Source of the DNA: Caproiciproducens faecalis
Lineage (GTDB): Bacteria; Bacillota; Clostridia; Oscillospirales; Acutalibacteraceae
Reading direction: 5' to 3'
Length of the DNA: 64,000 bases
Assembly (NCBI RefSeq): GCF_019448085.1
Contig: NZ_JAGFNZ010000002.1
Span: forward strand, 496,001 to 560,000
A program made the translations under genes and the position numbers. Positions within the stretch are counted from its first letter, which is position 1; the number at the start of each line of letters is the position of its first letter. Below are positions 36,469 to 43,299 of the stretch, one piece after another. The notes beneath the pieces are model-generated. The model made no database searches. It was not told where the DNA came from and was given only the letters and a program-made list of their open reading frames with translations.

Positions 36469-37376
36469 CCGAACAGGAATCTTTGCTGACGAGAATCCGC
36501 TCCTACCAGTTTGCAATGTGGGAGCTTCATATTTTTTTAGATACGCATCCCGGCGACTGCAAAGCGGCGCAGAAGCTGGAGGAATACCGAAAATCAGCGG
36601 CTGAAATGACTGCGAAATACGAAGCGGCCTACGGCCCGGTAAATGTAAATTCCCAAAACACCAGCCGCTGGGCATGGGTCACCGACCCATGGCCGTGGGA
36701 CGGAACGATGCCCGGCAATCAGTCAAACCTGCAGGGCACCGCAAAAGAAAAGACGATGCCATGGGCCGACAATATGATGCCGTGGCAAAGTATGAATCAG
36801 GCCGGAAACTCTGCGGTACAGGGAACACAGCAAACCGTCCCTGCGCCCAAAATGAATTTGCCAATGACACAGCATCCCGCTGGTAATTCCGCCGTGCAGA
36901 GCGCCACCCAGCAAAACAGCGCAATGCCGTGGATGAATATGCCGGCCGTGCAGGGCACCACCCAGCAGAACAGCGCAATGCCGTGGATGAATATGCCGGC
37001 CGTGCAGGGCGCCACCCAGCAGAACAGCGCGATGCCGTGGATGAATATGCCGGCCGTGCAGGGCACCACCCAGCAAAACAGCCCGATGCCGGGAATGAAT
37101 ATGCCGGCAGCGCAGAATGCCGCAGGAAATGCAGCCGTACAGGGCGCCACCCAGCAGAACAGCGCAATGCCGGAGATGAATATGCCGGCCGCGCAGAACG
37201 CCGCCGGAAACGCAGCCGTGCAGGGCGCCAGCCAGCAGAACAGCGCAATGCCGGAAACGAAAATGCCGGCAGCACAGAATGCCGCCGGAAACGCAGCCGT
37301 GCAGGGCGCCAGCCAGCAGAACAGCGCGATGCCGCAGTCAAAAGTGCTTTCATGGGTAAATATTCTGGGGAAGTAA
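36465..37376 (+). CDS. cotJB: CotJB-like spore coat protein with long repeat tail
   Basis: Residues 1-75 are a normal CotJB: LLTRIRSYQFAMWELHIFLD, HPGDCKAAQKLEEYRKSA, EAAYGPV, and WVTDPWPWDG at the end. The usual protein stops here at about 85 residues; this one has 303. The added 220 residues are Met/Gln/Asn/Ala-rich and include three 18-residue units (MPWMNMPAVQG...NSA) and three 27-residue units. These are the 18-mer with nine residues inserted. Such a tail could form fibres or cross-linked layers in the coat. The third usual gene, cotJC (manganese catalase), is missing downstream. A frameshift is unlikely because the unit period is exact. Confidence 0.88.
   Translation: MTEQESLLTRIRSYQFAMWELHIFLDTHPGDCKAAQKLEEYRKSAAEMTAKYEAAYGPVNVNSQNTSRWAWVTDPWPWDGTMPGNQSNLQGTAKEKTMPWADNMMPWQSMNQAGNSAVQGTQQTVPAPKMNLPMTQHPAGNSAVQSATQQNSAMPWMNMPAVQGTTQQNSAMPWMNMPAVQGATQQNSAMPWMNMPAVQGTTQQNSPMPGMNMPAAQNAAGNAAVQGATQQNSAMPEMNMPAAQNAAGNAAVQGASQQNSAMPETKMPAAQNAAGNAAVQGASQQNSAMPQSKVLSWVNILGK
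36924..37328 (+). repeat. Tandem repeats in cotJB (3 x 54 bp, 3 x 81 bp)
   Basis: Units start at 36924, 36978 and 37032 (54 bp each) and at 37086, 37167 and 37248 (81 bp each). The long unit equals the short one plus 27 bp encoding AQNAAGNAA. Near identity of neighbouring copies points to recent expansion by slippage or unequal recombination. They also create long meaningless open frames on the other strand. Confidence 0.95.
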
Positions 37377-37420
37377 AAGCAGCAACACCTTCCAGCATAC
37401 TTATGAAGCAAGCGGTGCAA

Positions 37421-37456
37421 GAAGTCCGTCGGTGAGAAACCGGCGGACTTCTTTTG
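37421..37456 (+). terminator. Terminator of cotJAB
   Basis: AAGTCCG (37422-37428) pairs with CGGACTT (37444-37450), extended by an inner CGGT/ACCG stem, followed by CTTTTG. Confidence 0.8.
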
Positions 37457-37504
37457 TGCGCCGGCGGGATTCCCGTCTCTCATATTGACAGGCTATCATA
37501 AAAA

Positions 37505-37514
37505 TGCATACTAT
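37505..37514 (+). promoter_or_regulatory. Candidate sporulation promoter element, second copy
   Basis: TGCATACTAT, identical to the 10-mer before cotJA, lies 31 bases before the gene at 37,545. Confidence 0.3.
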
Positions 37515-37544
37515 GGAGTATTCTCAAGTGAAAGGAGTAAGACG

Positions 37545-37757
37545 ATGAGTTTAAACCGTTATTCCAATAATAATGTTGAAGCCGTTTCTGCTGAGAATGA
37601 CCGCGACCGCGACCGTGACTGTGACCACAGCTGTGACAGTGAAAGCGCCAGAGCGCTGAAACGAATTCTTTCTCTGCTGGATGATTTAAATAATAACGAT
37701 CTGCGTATACTGGATGATGTCATTGATCGGCTGGAATGCAGCCGCCATAGGTCATAA
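37545..37757 (+). CDS. Small charged protein, possibly spore-associated
   Basis: A 70-residue protein with AAAGGAG before its ATG. The N-terminal third is low in complexity, with alternating Asp and Arg (DRDRDRDCDHSCD) and two Cys; the rest is an amphipathic helix pair (RALKRILSLLDDLNNNDLRI, DDVIDRLEC). No known family is recognised. It follows cotJAB and shares a 10-base upstream element with it, which suggests, but does not prove, expression during sporulation. Confidence 0.6.
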   Translation: MSLNRYSNNNVEAVSAENDRDRDRDCDHSCDSESARALKRILSLLDDLNNNDLRILDDVIDRLECSRHRS

Positions 37758-37762
37758 GTTTT

Positions 37763-37882
37763 ACACTTTTCCGAACTTAATTCTCCATCCAAAACAGCAA
37801 TGCTGTATAAAAATTCCTACTGAAAACCGCCCGCTATAAAAAATAGCGGGCGGCCAAGGATGTAAAAAGTGTACACTTTTCC
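37763..37882. other. Intergenic hairpin flanked by ACACTTTTCC repeats and a 16-bp palindrome
   Basis: ACACTTTTCC occurs at 37763-37772 and again at 37873-37882. Between them lies an 11-bp hairpin, CCGCCCGCTAT (37827-37837) with ATAGCGGGCGG (37843-37853), lacking a T run on the plus strand. The second repeat is half of a perfect palindrome, AAAAGTGTACACTTTT (37865-37880), 137 bases before the next gene. The hairpin may end the gene at 37,545; the palindrome may be an operator. Confidence 0.4.
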
Positions 37883-38016
37883 ATTATTATAAGTCTATAA
37901 GGGAAATAAGTCAATAGCTTGCATTTGAAATTTACATTCGCTTCCGCTTGATTTTAACAAAATTTTACTTTCATAATTTGACGTTCGGGTCACAAACTAT
38001 TTGCGAGGTGACAGAT

Positions 38017-38181
38017 ATGGCATATAGTTTAACTGATCTTTTAGCATCAAACGCTGAAGTCAATCAATATTTTGAATCACTGCCTGCAAATGTACAGAAT
38101 GCAGTTACCGGATGCGGTGAAGAAATCTGCACACTGGAAGACCTTCTTCGCTGCATTAAAGGAATTACCGGAAGTTGCTGA
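38017..38181 (+). CDS. Small protein of unknown function
   Basis: A 54-residue protein from the ATG at 38017 (GAGGTGACAG upstream). It reads as two short helices with three Cys near the end (GCGEEICTLEDLLRCIKGITG). No family is recognised. A good ribosome site before it and a terminator directly after support a real gene; its location beside cotJ and the preceding small gene is the only hint of function. Confidence 0.55.
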   Translation: MAYSLTDLLASNAEVNQYFESLPANVQNAVTGCGEEICTLEDLLRCIKGITGSC

Positions 38182-38193
38182 ACACAATGGAAA

Positions 38194-38238
38194 AAACACG
38201 GCGGAGAGAGCTTTCTCCCTCTGTCGTGTTTCTTTTTT
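38194..38238 (+). terminator. Terminator after small protein gene
   Basis: AAACACG pairs with CGTGTTT around an imperfect GGAGAGA/TCTCCC stem, followed by CTTTTTT. Confidence 0.8.
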
Positions 38239-38261
38239 GGACTTTTATATAAGATTTTTGT

Positions 38262-39656
38262 TCAATTGTCAATCAAATGGTGCTGATACCACTTCTTGCC
38301 CCGAAATCTGTAAACAAAAACGCTGCCGCGAACCCCCCACTCGCAGATCATGGCCACCCAGACGCCGACAATTCCAAATGGCAGAAGAATGCCTAAAACA
38401 TAGCCGAGCACGACACGGAACAGCCACATGGAAAGCATGGAAACGACGGAGGTGTATCTGGAATCTCCCGCTGCCCTGAGCGCGGCGGGCGTAATAAAGC
38501 TGAAAGACCACAGGGGAACCTGGCTCAGCCCGGTAATACAGACAATCTGAAAGATCTTCGGCACAACGGACGCCGGCGGATGAAAGAGGGATACCAGCGG
38601 GCCGAACAGCGGAATGACAATCAGAAGCATCACTGCAAAGGAAAAGGATGAAAGACCGATAAAGGATTTAATGAATTTCCGCGCATCGTTTACGTCCCTT
38701 CGGCCCATACACTGTCCAACCACGGTTACGGTGGAAAGCAAAAGCGCGTTCGCAGGGATTTGAAACAAAGAAACAATGGAATTCGAGATTGCGTTGGTGT
38801 CCATTGCAAACACTCCGAGCTGTACAATAAACGTCTGTGTCAGTATTTTTCCGCCGTTAAAAAACATCTGCTCCGCGGCAAACGGAAGACCGATATACAG
38901 AATCCTTTTCAGCATATTCAGATCAAACCGAAAAAGATCCATGATCTGAAGACGCACAGAACTGTTTCCCTTGATTAGATAAAGAATGGAGCATGCCGCT
39001 CCGATATACCGCGCAATATTGAGCGCGATGACCATTCCCAGAACGCCCATGTTCAGTACATTAATAAACAAAAAATTCAGCGCTACATAAGAAAGATTCA
39101 TGGTGAGGGCCAGAAACAGCGAAGACCGCGTTTCGCCCACTCCGCGCAGCGCGCCGCAAACAGCCTCTACCGTGGCAATTCCGCAGTAGGAAGCACTGCA
39201 GCCAATCAGATAAACCCGCGCATTGCTGAAAACATCGGCTTCCGCTTTGCCGAACAGCAGAGAAAGCGTGGAAGTATGAAAAAGAACCACCGTCAGGCTG
39301 ACCGCAAGCGACAATAAAAACACCGCGGAAACCGAACCCGCCGCCGCTTTGGAAACCATAGCGTCGTTTTTGCACCCTTTATACTGCGCGACAACAACCG
39401 TTCCACCCGTAGCCACTGCAATAAAGACATTTACGAGGAAAATATTCAGGGAATCCACCATATTGACCGCGCTCACCGCCGCAACGCCGGACGAGCTAAT
39501 CATGGCGGTATTGAGCAGGTTCAGGCAGACGACAAACGCCTGATCCACCAGAATAGGAATAATAATCGAAATAATCTGCCGGTAGCTGATAGAGTCTCCG
39601 GAAAAATACCGTTTCAAAAGACGATCCGTTTTCATTTTCAGGCTGGGAGCAGTCAC
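38262..39656 (-). CDS. MATE family efflux transporter
   Basis: Up to 464 residues with 12 membrane helices in two halves, each opening with a MATE-like stretch (IPILVDQAFVVCLNLLNTAM; LPFAAEQMFFNGGKILTQ). VVAQYKGCKND and VVGQCMGRRD are the paired loops after helices 2 and 8 in this family. It exports drugs or metabolites using a Na+ or H+ gradient. The start is uncertain: GTG 39656 and ATG 39635 both lack a good ribosome site. Confidence 0.88.
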   Translation of the reverse strand: MTAPSLKMKTDRLLKRYFSGDSISYRQIISIIIPILVDQAFVVCLNLLNTAMISSSGVAAVSAVNMVDSLNIFLVNVFIAVATGGTVVVAQYKGCKNDAMVSKAAAGSVSAVFLLSLAVSLTVVLFHTSTLSLLFGKAEADVFSNARVYLIGCSASYCGIATVEAVCGALRGVGETRSSLFLALTMNLSYVALNFLFINVLNMGVLGMVIALNIARYIGAACSILYLIKGNSSVRLQIMDLFRFDLNMLKRILYIGLPFAAEQMFFNGGKILTQTFIVQLGVFAMDTNAISNSIVSLFQIPANALLLSTVTVVGQCMGRRDVNDARKFIKSFIGLSSFSFAVMLLIVIPLFGPLVSLFHPPASVVPKIFQIVCITGLSQVPLWSFSFITPAALRAAGDSRYTSVVSMLSMWLFRVVLGYVLGILLPFGIVGVWVAMICEWGVRGSVFVYRFRGKKWYQHHLIDN

Positions 39657-39896
39657 AAAATCACATCACTATTTATCATTTTTTACCATTTTATCATAGA
39701 TCACACCGCATGAACAGCCTGAAACGATATTTGGCGGAAAACGGTTATGAAAATGCGGTAAATAGATGCACAAAAGGAATCTTTGCGGCATATCTTATAT
39801 TGAAACAAGGCGGTTACTCATTTTGACACGCGGCAGCCGTCATCATGTCCGAATTATGTAATCTCCTCATATTTGTATGCCGATTTTACGATATAA

Positions 39897-39928
39897 CAAA
39901 AGCTCCGGCAAGTTCAATTGCCGGAGCC
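39897..39928 (-). terminator. Terminator of the 520-nt unit
   Basis: Ten-base-pair stem GCTCCGGCAA (39902-39911) with TTGCCGGAGC (39918-39927); on the minus strand it is followed by TTTTGTT. Confidence 0.85.
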
Positions 39929-40202
39929 TCAAATTTATTCGGTCAAAACAGGTTTTTCAATTGTACACTGGAACCACCAATTTCTATTAAAATAAAAACT
40001 TAAAAACTCAAAAGCTCAGAAACGCGCATCAAACTATATTTCGGACTCACCCCTTTTTCCTGTTCACAGGAACCGCTTTTTCAGAAAAGCCAAAAACGGG
40101 TCTCAAAGTATAAAGAATCGTCGTTTCATTGGTTCGAACCTTGTGGTCGGTATACCGACTGTTGCTTGCATGAACCCTCAGGATTTTCCGGATAGTTTAT
40201 TT

Positions 40203-40277
40203 TCACGCGGAACAAGGGACCTTGCAACTGCCCAACGAACTTGCAGCTGCATCTTCGCAAAACGGTTCAATGCCCAT
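40203..40277 (-). CDS. Possible 24-residue cysteine-containing micropeptide
   Basis: Within the 520-nt unit, an ATG at 40277 follows AGAGGTGA by about five bases and opens a 24-codon frame beginning MGIEPFCEDAAA and ending CKVPCSA, with three Cys. An in-frame ATG at 40298 would add seven residues. The ribosome site is plausible, but the same GGTGAGTCC string recurs 236 bases away without a similar frame, so it may be an RNA motif instead. Confidence 0.2.
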   Translation of the reverse strand: MGIEPFCEDAAASSLGSCKVPCSA

Positions 40278-40424
40278 TGGACTCACCTCTTTCTGCATCA
40301 ATGATTCTTACCGGTGTTCCTTCCTGGCTGTGCCTTTTGCCGGCATTGTTTTTGCGGCGCCACCCTTTTCGGCACCTGCTTGAACACCGTTCTAAAAATC
40401 ACTCCTATCTCTGTTTCCATCTAT

Positions 40425-40453
40425 ATTATAAGCGATAATTTGTAAAAGGTCAA
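40425..40453 (-). promoter_or_regulatory. Consensus sigma-A promoter of the 520-nt unit
   Basis: On the minus strand TTGACC (40448-40453), 17 bp, TATAAT (40425-40430). Predicted start near 40418. It diverges from the DUF1292 promoter about 60 bases away. Confidence 0.85.
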
Positions 40454-40507
40454 TATATTTTTTTGCTTGTCCATAAAAATTTTATATAATTTTGCGTAAC
40501 TTTATTT

Positions 40508-40541
40508 TCCTGTTGACTTAATCAAACAGGAAATGTAGAAT
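40508..40541 (+). promoter_or_regulatory. Promoter of DUF1292 gene with overlapping inverted repeat
   Basis: TTGACT (40513-40518), 17 bp, TAGAAT (40536-40541). A 9-bp inverted repeat, TTTCCTGTT with AACAGGAAA (about 40507-40533), spans the -35 box and spacer, the place where a repressor would act. Confidence 0.65.
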
Positions 40542-40578
40542 AATACATAGACAAATAAATGGTGAGGAGATGACCCCT

Positions 40579-40890
40579 GTGAACGACGAATACGGTGCGG
40601 ATTTAATTACCCTGATTGACGACGACGGCGAAGAACACGAATTTGAGGTTCTGGATGTCATTGATAACGACGACGGCTGTTTCTACGCGCTGTTGCCGAC
40701 TTTTGAGGATCCACAGGATAAAGTTGACGCGGAGGGCACTTATTATATCTTTGAAGCAATCGAGGAAAACGGTGAGCAGCAGCTTGCCGAAGTAGAAGAT
40801 GAAGAACTGCTCGACAAACTGGCGGAACTTTTTGAAAGCCGCTTTGAGGAGCTGTACGATTCCGAAGAAGACGCGGACGATGTAGAATAG
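40579..40890 (+). CDS. DUF1292 family protein
   Basis: About 103 residues from GTG 40579, nine bases after GAGGAG (the ATG at 40570 abuts that site). A very acidic protein with the DUF1292 pattern: ITLIDDDGEEHEFEVLDVI, YALLPTFEDP and YYIFEAIEENGEQQL, then an acidic C-terminal helix. The family is widespread in Firmicutes, often beside ruvX (yrrK) and yrzB; ruvX is indeed 1.3 kb away here. The function is unknown. Confidence 0.88.
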   Translation: MNDEYGADLITLIDDDGEEHEFEVLDVIDNDDGCFYALLPTFEDPQDKVDAEGTYYIFEAIEENGEQQLAEVEDEELLDKLAELFESRFEELYDSEEDADDVE

Positions 40891-40895
40891 GTTTT

Positions 40896-41097
40896 TCGTT
40901 TGCACCCTGCCTGGTGCGCGGACCGCTGCAAAAGTAACCCTACAATTTTAAATCGGGAGCATGCGCTCCGGTGGCGGACTTCAGACCTCCCGGCTTTTGC
41001 CGGACGAAGGGAGTATGAAACCATTGGGCCGGCACCCACCTGCTTTTCAGTAGCAGGTTATTTTAGCACATTACGGCCAGGCGGGATCAATAAAGAA
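40896..41097 (+). ncRNA. ssrS: Probable 6S RNA
   Basis: The 200-nt gap after DUF1292 folds into a closed rod: CCTGCCTGG (about 40907-40915) pairs with CCAGGCGGG near 41077-41085. Downstream parts carry GGAGC/GCTCC and CCGGC/GCCGG hairpins. The 3' arm has GGCACCCACCTGC and then AGCAGGTTATTTT, strongly reminiscent of 6S RNA. A -10-like TAGAAT overlaps the DUF1292 stop, and a terminator follows. 6S RNA mimics an open promoter and binds sigma-A RNA polymerase in stationary phase. The assignment rests on pattern memory and structure, not on a covariance search. Confidence 0.65.
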
Positions 41098-41101
41098 ACA
41101 G

Positions 41102-41135
41102 AGGGCTCCTGATGGAAATCAGGGGCCCTTTTTGA
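41102..41135 (+). terminator. Terminator of the probable 6S RNA
   Basis: GGGCTCCTGAT pairs with ATCAGGGGCCC around the loop GGAA (one mismatched position), then TTTTT. Confidence 0.9.
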
Positions 41136-41236
41136 CGTGGTATGACAGTTCGCTGATTTTGTCGGTGTACAGTTTCCGCGTAATATTATATAATGCATTT
41201 CAGAAATCTACCGGTAAGAAAGGAGGGAAAGGTTAG

Positions 41237-42112
41237 ATGTACGATTACAGAATCATAACGGATTCCACTTCTGACCTTCCTGTAAAACTGATAAAATCAC
41301 TGGATATTGAAGTGATTCCCATGACATTCACGGTCGGAGAAAGCTCGTACTCCAACTATCCGGACGAGCGCGACATCTCTTCCCACGATTTCTACGACCG
41401 CCTGCGTGCCGGGGAAACGGCCACCACCAACCAGATCTCCCCCGTCACCTTTGCGGAAATTTTTGAGCCGGCTTTACAGTCTGGGCAGGACGTGCTCTAC
41501 ATTGCGTTCTCCTCCGCCCTGAGCGGTACATACAACAACGCCCGTCTGGCTGCCGAAGAGCTTAATCGGAAATATCCGCAGCGGAAGGTTTACGCGGTGG
41601 ATTCGCTTGCCGCATCCATGGGAGAGGGCCTGCTGGTTTATTACGCGGCGCAGATGCGCCGAAAGGGAAGTTCCATTGACGAAGTCCGCAGCTGGCTGAC
41701 CGCTAACCGAACCCGGCTGGCGCACTGGTTTACCGTGGACGACCTAAACCATCTGAAGCGCGGAGGCCGGGTCTCCGGCGCGGCGGCGCTGGTCGGCACG
41801 GTACTTGGAATTAAACCGGTTCTTCATGTTGACGACGGCGGCCGCCTGATTCCGGTGGAAAAGGTGCGGGGCCGCAGGCAGTCGCTTGACGCCCTGATCC
41901 GCCATATGCAGGATACGGTGGAAAATCCGGAAGACCAGATGATTTTTATCAGCCACGGGGATTCCCCTGAGGAAGCCAAATATGTAGCGGAGCAGGTCCG
42001 TAAAAAATTCCACGTCAAAGCAACCGAAATCAATCCCATCGGCCCGGTAATCGGTTCCCACTCGGGGCCGGGAACCGTCGCCCTGTTTTACCTTGGCAAG
42101 AGCCGTAATTGA
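41237..42112 (+). CDS. DegV family fatty-acid-binding protein
   Basis: A 291-residue protein that binds a fatty acid and presents it to the FakA kinase (FakB role) in Gram-positive bacteria. The DegV hallmarks are present: ITDSTSDLP near residue 8, the TNQISP and FSSALSGTYNNA motifs lining the lipid site, and HLKRGGRVSGAAALVGT with GSHSGPGTVALFY near the end. AGGAGGG precedes the ATG. No fakA is in the window; several DegV paralogues per genome are usual. Confidence 0.92.
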   Translation: MYDYRIITDSTSDLPVKLIKSLDIEVIPMTFTVGESSYSNYPDERDISSHDFYDRLRAGETATTNQISPVTFAEIFEPALQSGQDVLYIAFSSALSGTYNNARLAAEELNRKYPQRKVYAVDSLAASMGEGLLVYYAAQMRRKGSSIDEVRSWLTANRTRLAHWFTVDDLNHLKRGGRVSGAAALVGTVLGIKPVLHVDDGGRLIPVEKVRGRRQSLDALIRHMQDTVENPEDQMIFISHGDSPEEAKYVAEQVRKKFHVKATEINPIGPVIGSHSGPGTVALFYLGKSRN

Positions 42113-42130
42113 GCGGTGTTTGATAAAAAC

Positions 42131-42172
42131 AGACAAGAGGAAGACGGCTTTCAACTGTCTTCCTCTTGTTTT
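42131..42172. terminator. Terminator shared by degV and the end of ruvX
   Basis: ACAAGAGGAAGAC pairs with GTCTTCCTCTTGT, followed by TTTT on the plus strand. It overlaps the last codons of ruvX on the other strand. Confidence 0.9.
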
Positions 42173-42594
42173 TGCACCCTCAGATTTCTCCGGTAATCCA
42201 GGTAGTCCTGCAAAATAATGGTAGCGGCGACCGCGTCCACCACCGCCTTGCGCTTCTTTCCGCGCGTATCCGTTTCATTCAGATATCCGTGCGCCGTAAT
42301 GGTCGTGCCCCGCTCGTCGCGCATTTCCACCGGAACGCTGACCAGCGCCCGCAGTGCTTCGGCAAAAGCGCGGGCGTTCTTTGCGCTGTCCCCCTCGCTG
42401 CCGTCCATATTGCGGGGCAGCCCCACTACAATCGTCCCTGCGCCCTTTTCCGCGGCCTGTACGGCGATTGTTTTGGCAAGTCGTTCCATATTATATTCAC
42501 TGATTACGCCCGCCGGAGACGCCAGCAGTTCGCTTTCATCGCATACGGCAAGCCCGGTGCGCGCCCGGCCCAAATCAACAGCCAGAATTTTCAT
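42151..42594 (-). CDS. ruvX: Putative pre-16S rRNA nuclease / Holliday junction resolvase RuvX
   Basis: A 147-residue RNase-H-fold nuclease of the YqgF family, involved in 16S rRNA 5' maturation in E. coli and once proposed as a Holliday junction resolvase. It shows ILAVDLGRARTGLAVCD at the start, VVGLPRNMDGSEG near residue 57, RDERGTT near 93 and KAVVDAVAA near 115, with the conserved acidic residues. It starts two bases beyond the phosphatase stop, in one unit with it. Confidence 0.93.
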   Translation of the reverse strand: MKILAVDLGRARTGLAVCDESELLASPAGVISEYNMERLAKTIAVQAAEKGAGTIVVGLPRNMDGSEGDSAKNARAFAEALRALVSVPVEMRDERGTTITAHGYLNETDTRGKKRKAVVDAVAATIILQDYLDYRRNLRVQKQEEDS

Positions 42595-42596
42595 CG

Positions 42597-43280
42597 TTAT
42601 CCTCTTTTCTCGGGTTCCTGTTCCTCATTTTGTTTCCACCACTCAAATTTTGCGGTAGAGGAAACCTCCGGCGTCAGGTGGGAGGCGTCGTTCATGGAAA
42701 CCACCGTACTGCGCAGATTTTCATCGAAATCAATCACGCTGATCGCGGTATTCGCGCAGCCGGCGACCTGACCGATTTCTTCAATCGGCTTATGCAGCGC
42801 GTTGCAGAGGATGTTGCGGATGGCACAGCCGTGGGAAACAACACAGACGGTTTTTCCCTGATTCTGCCGGACAATGTCCATAACCCCTTCCCATACTCTC
42901 CGGTAAACCTCCCGCATCGGCTCGCCCTGAGACGGAGCAAAGTCCCACGGGCGGTTCAGCCATGCGTCCAGTTCTGCCGGAAAAAGCTCCGGCATTTTCT
43001 CCCATGGCTGTCCCTCCAGAACCCCGCCGCCGATTTCACGCAGCCGCGGTTCGGTGTGTATGGGCAGATTGTGAAACCGGTTGACTGCCTGCGCAGTTTT
43101 ATAGGCCCGCTGTAACGGACTCGAATAAATCGCGTCTATCGGCATATTGCGGCACCGGATACTTAAAAGATCCAGCTGTGCTTCGGCGCTCCCGGCAATG
43201 TCGCAGTCGGTGTTCCCCTGAAAAACGCCCATCGTGTTTCCCTGCGCTTCACAGTGGCGCACCAGTATCATTCGTGTCAT
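42597..43280 (-). CDS. Histidine phosphatase family protein
   Basis: A 227-residue phosphoglycerate-mutase-like enzyme. The catalytic site is ILVRHCEAQGN near residue 6, where the usual RHGE reads RHCE; the second His is in VVSHGCAIRNIL. It also keeps SSPLQRAYKTAQ and LREIGGGVLEG. It may be a small-molecule phosphatase (for example CobC/GpmB-like); no cobalamin genes are near. It starts 19 bases after pyrD and is probably the tail of the pyr transcription unit. Confidence 0.85.
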   Translation of the reverse strand: MTRMILVRHCEAQGNTMGVFQGNTDCDIAGSAEAQLDLLSIRCRNMPIDAIYSSPLQRAYKTAQAVNRFHNLPIHTEPRLREIGGGVLEGQPWEKMPELFPAELDAWLNRPWDFAPSQGEPMREVYRRVWEGVMDIVRQNQGKTVCVVSHGCAIRNILCNALHKPIEEIGQVAGCANTAISVIDFDENLRSTVVSMNDASHLTPEVSSTAKFEWWKQNEEQEPEKRG

Positions 43281-43299
43281 TCCATTATTCTCCTGTTCC

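Larger units (their letters stand above)
39897..40418 (-). ncRNA. Unidentified transcription unit of about 520 nt, probably structured RNA
   Basis: A consensus promoter at 40425-40453 and a strong terminator at 39897-39928 bound a minus-strand unit with no recognisable protein. It is hairpin-rich: CGGTGTTC near the 5' end pairs with GAACACCG; GTCGGTATACCGAC (40146-40159) and TTCCTG/CAGGAA (40057-40072) are further stems, as are GGTTCGAACC and the terminator. An 11-base element, GRGGTGAGTCC, occurs twice (40279-40289 and 40043-40053). No T-box, tmRNA, SRP or common riboswitch core was seen. Micro-ORFs of 24-34 codons exist. It may be a large structured RNA class or a leader carrying small peptides; I cannot name it. 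Confidence 0.6.

Noticed and set aside
36904-37345. Tandem repeats as a CRISPR array
   Set aside because: Units are contiguous and coding, without spacers; no cas genes in the window.
36679-37483. Long antisense open frames across the cotJB repeats
   Set aside because: They arise because the 54/81-bp units are in register and lack stops on the other strand; the sense frame carries the CotJB core and a ribosome site.
39710-39826. 38-codon plus-strand frame after the MATE gene
   Set aside because: No ribosome site or promoter; reads like chance in an intergenic gap.
40131-40140. GGTTCGAACC resembling a tRNA T arm
   Set aside because: No acceptor, D or anticodon stems around it; taken as a hairpin of the 520-nt unit.
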